Source of the DNA: Gymnorhina tibicen
Taxonomy: Eukaryota; Chordata; Aves; Passeriformes; Artamidae
Direction: 5' to 3'
DNA: 64,000 nt
NCBI GenBank assembly: GCA_013399875.1
Contig: VXAZ01002374.1
Coordinates: forward strand, 523,956-587,955
Positions within the stretch are counted from its first letter, which is position 1. Each line of letters opens with the position of its first letter. Below are positions 63,544 to 64,000 of this stretch, one piece after another. Both the position numbers and the translations under genes were made by a program. Under the pieces are notes generated by a model. It ran no database searches and was not told where the DNA came from. It saw only the letters and a list, made by a program, of their open reading frames with translations.

Positions 63544-64000
63544 CTGTATACCAGACCAAATGTAAAGACTCATTCCAGGAGTTAGAAGTTTACCCAGTTT
63601 TTACTACTTAAACTGAAATGCTTGCAGCCTTAAATTTAAATAGCAAAATTCCTCTGGAAATTTCAATGAGAGAGCACAAGATTACAAACATTTAGTCCAA
63701 CCTTTTACATAATACAGGAATTTCCTCTACAGTCTCAGGTATAGAAATGATTTCCAGGGTTTGTTTGTTTAAGGAAAATCTTGGGAAAAATTTTAATTTG
63801 TTTGACAGTGTGGTAAACCACAACCATGCTTTTCACAAATTATTTTGAAAACCTGCATAAGTAGCTTGCATATTACCAAATTCAGATAATTAGAAACAAC
63901 ATCTAGTAGTTTTGATAATCTCCCAGCCATTTTAAAATAAAATGGCTCAATTAATGTGATTTGCTGTCAGATTTTTGTTCTAAAACATAAGGTGTTCCAT
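63544..64000. other. No gene recognised
   Basis: AT-rich unique DNA to the end of the window. Confidence 0.6.

Overview
The window looks like bird nuclear DNA, most likely from a neoavian species. It is AT-rich and CpG-poor, with no bacterial-type gene packing. Its recognisable repeats are seven copies of the 3' end of the avian CR1 LINE and two copies of an avian ERVL-like LTR. These family names come from memory of the consensus sequences, not from a search. I see no tRNA, rRNA, CRISPR array or intact mobile-element coding region.

Most of the window reads as intron or intergenic DNA. The main result is a probable minus-strand protein gene split into small, widely spaced exons. The three best exons lie at about 53.0 kb, 50.8 kb and 32.2 kb. 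Each has an open frame, splice signals on the minus strand, and codon phases that join without a shift (split GAC, then split CTG). The joined peptide is Leu/Trp/Cys-rich and probably helical; I do not recognise its family. Weaker phase-compatible candidates follow at 29.2, 19.8, 16.1 and 1.9-1.4 kb, with isolated ones at 63.4, 37.6, 18.3 and 8.5 kb. If the gene is real, the window lies inside a long transcription unit that enters above 53 kb and may leave below 1.4 kb.

Layout: 1-4.9 kb, unique DNA with two weak exon candidates. 4.9-6.1 kb, an LTR split by a CR1. 6.1-10.9 kb, unique DNA with an AAAC-rich repeat. 10.9-11.5 kb, a solo LTR with perfect 5-bp target duplications. 13.6-14.6 kb, the longest CR1. 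16-20 kb, exon candidates. 21-22 kb, a diverged 77-bp repeat pair. 24.6 kb, a CR1. 28-30 kb, a GC-rich patch and an exon candidate. 30-37 kb, an AT-rich stretch dense in homeodomain-type motifs and looking like conserved non-coding DNA, with one of the best exons inside it. 43.5-44.2 kb, two CR1s of different subfamilies end to end. 48.4-48.8 kb, a near-perfect 208-bp tandem duplication. 49 kb, another conserved-looking block. 59.4 and 61.0 kb, two more CR1s.

A long minus-strand host gene whose introns carry enhancer-like blocks is the simplest reading. Splicing, conservation and gene identity were inferred by eye only.
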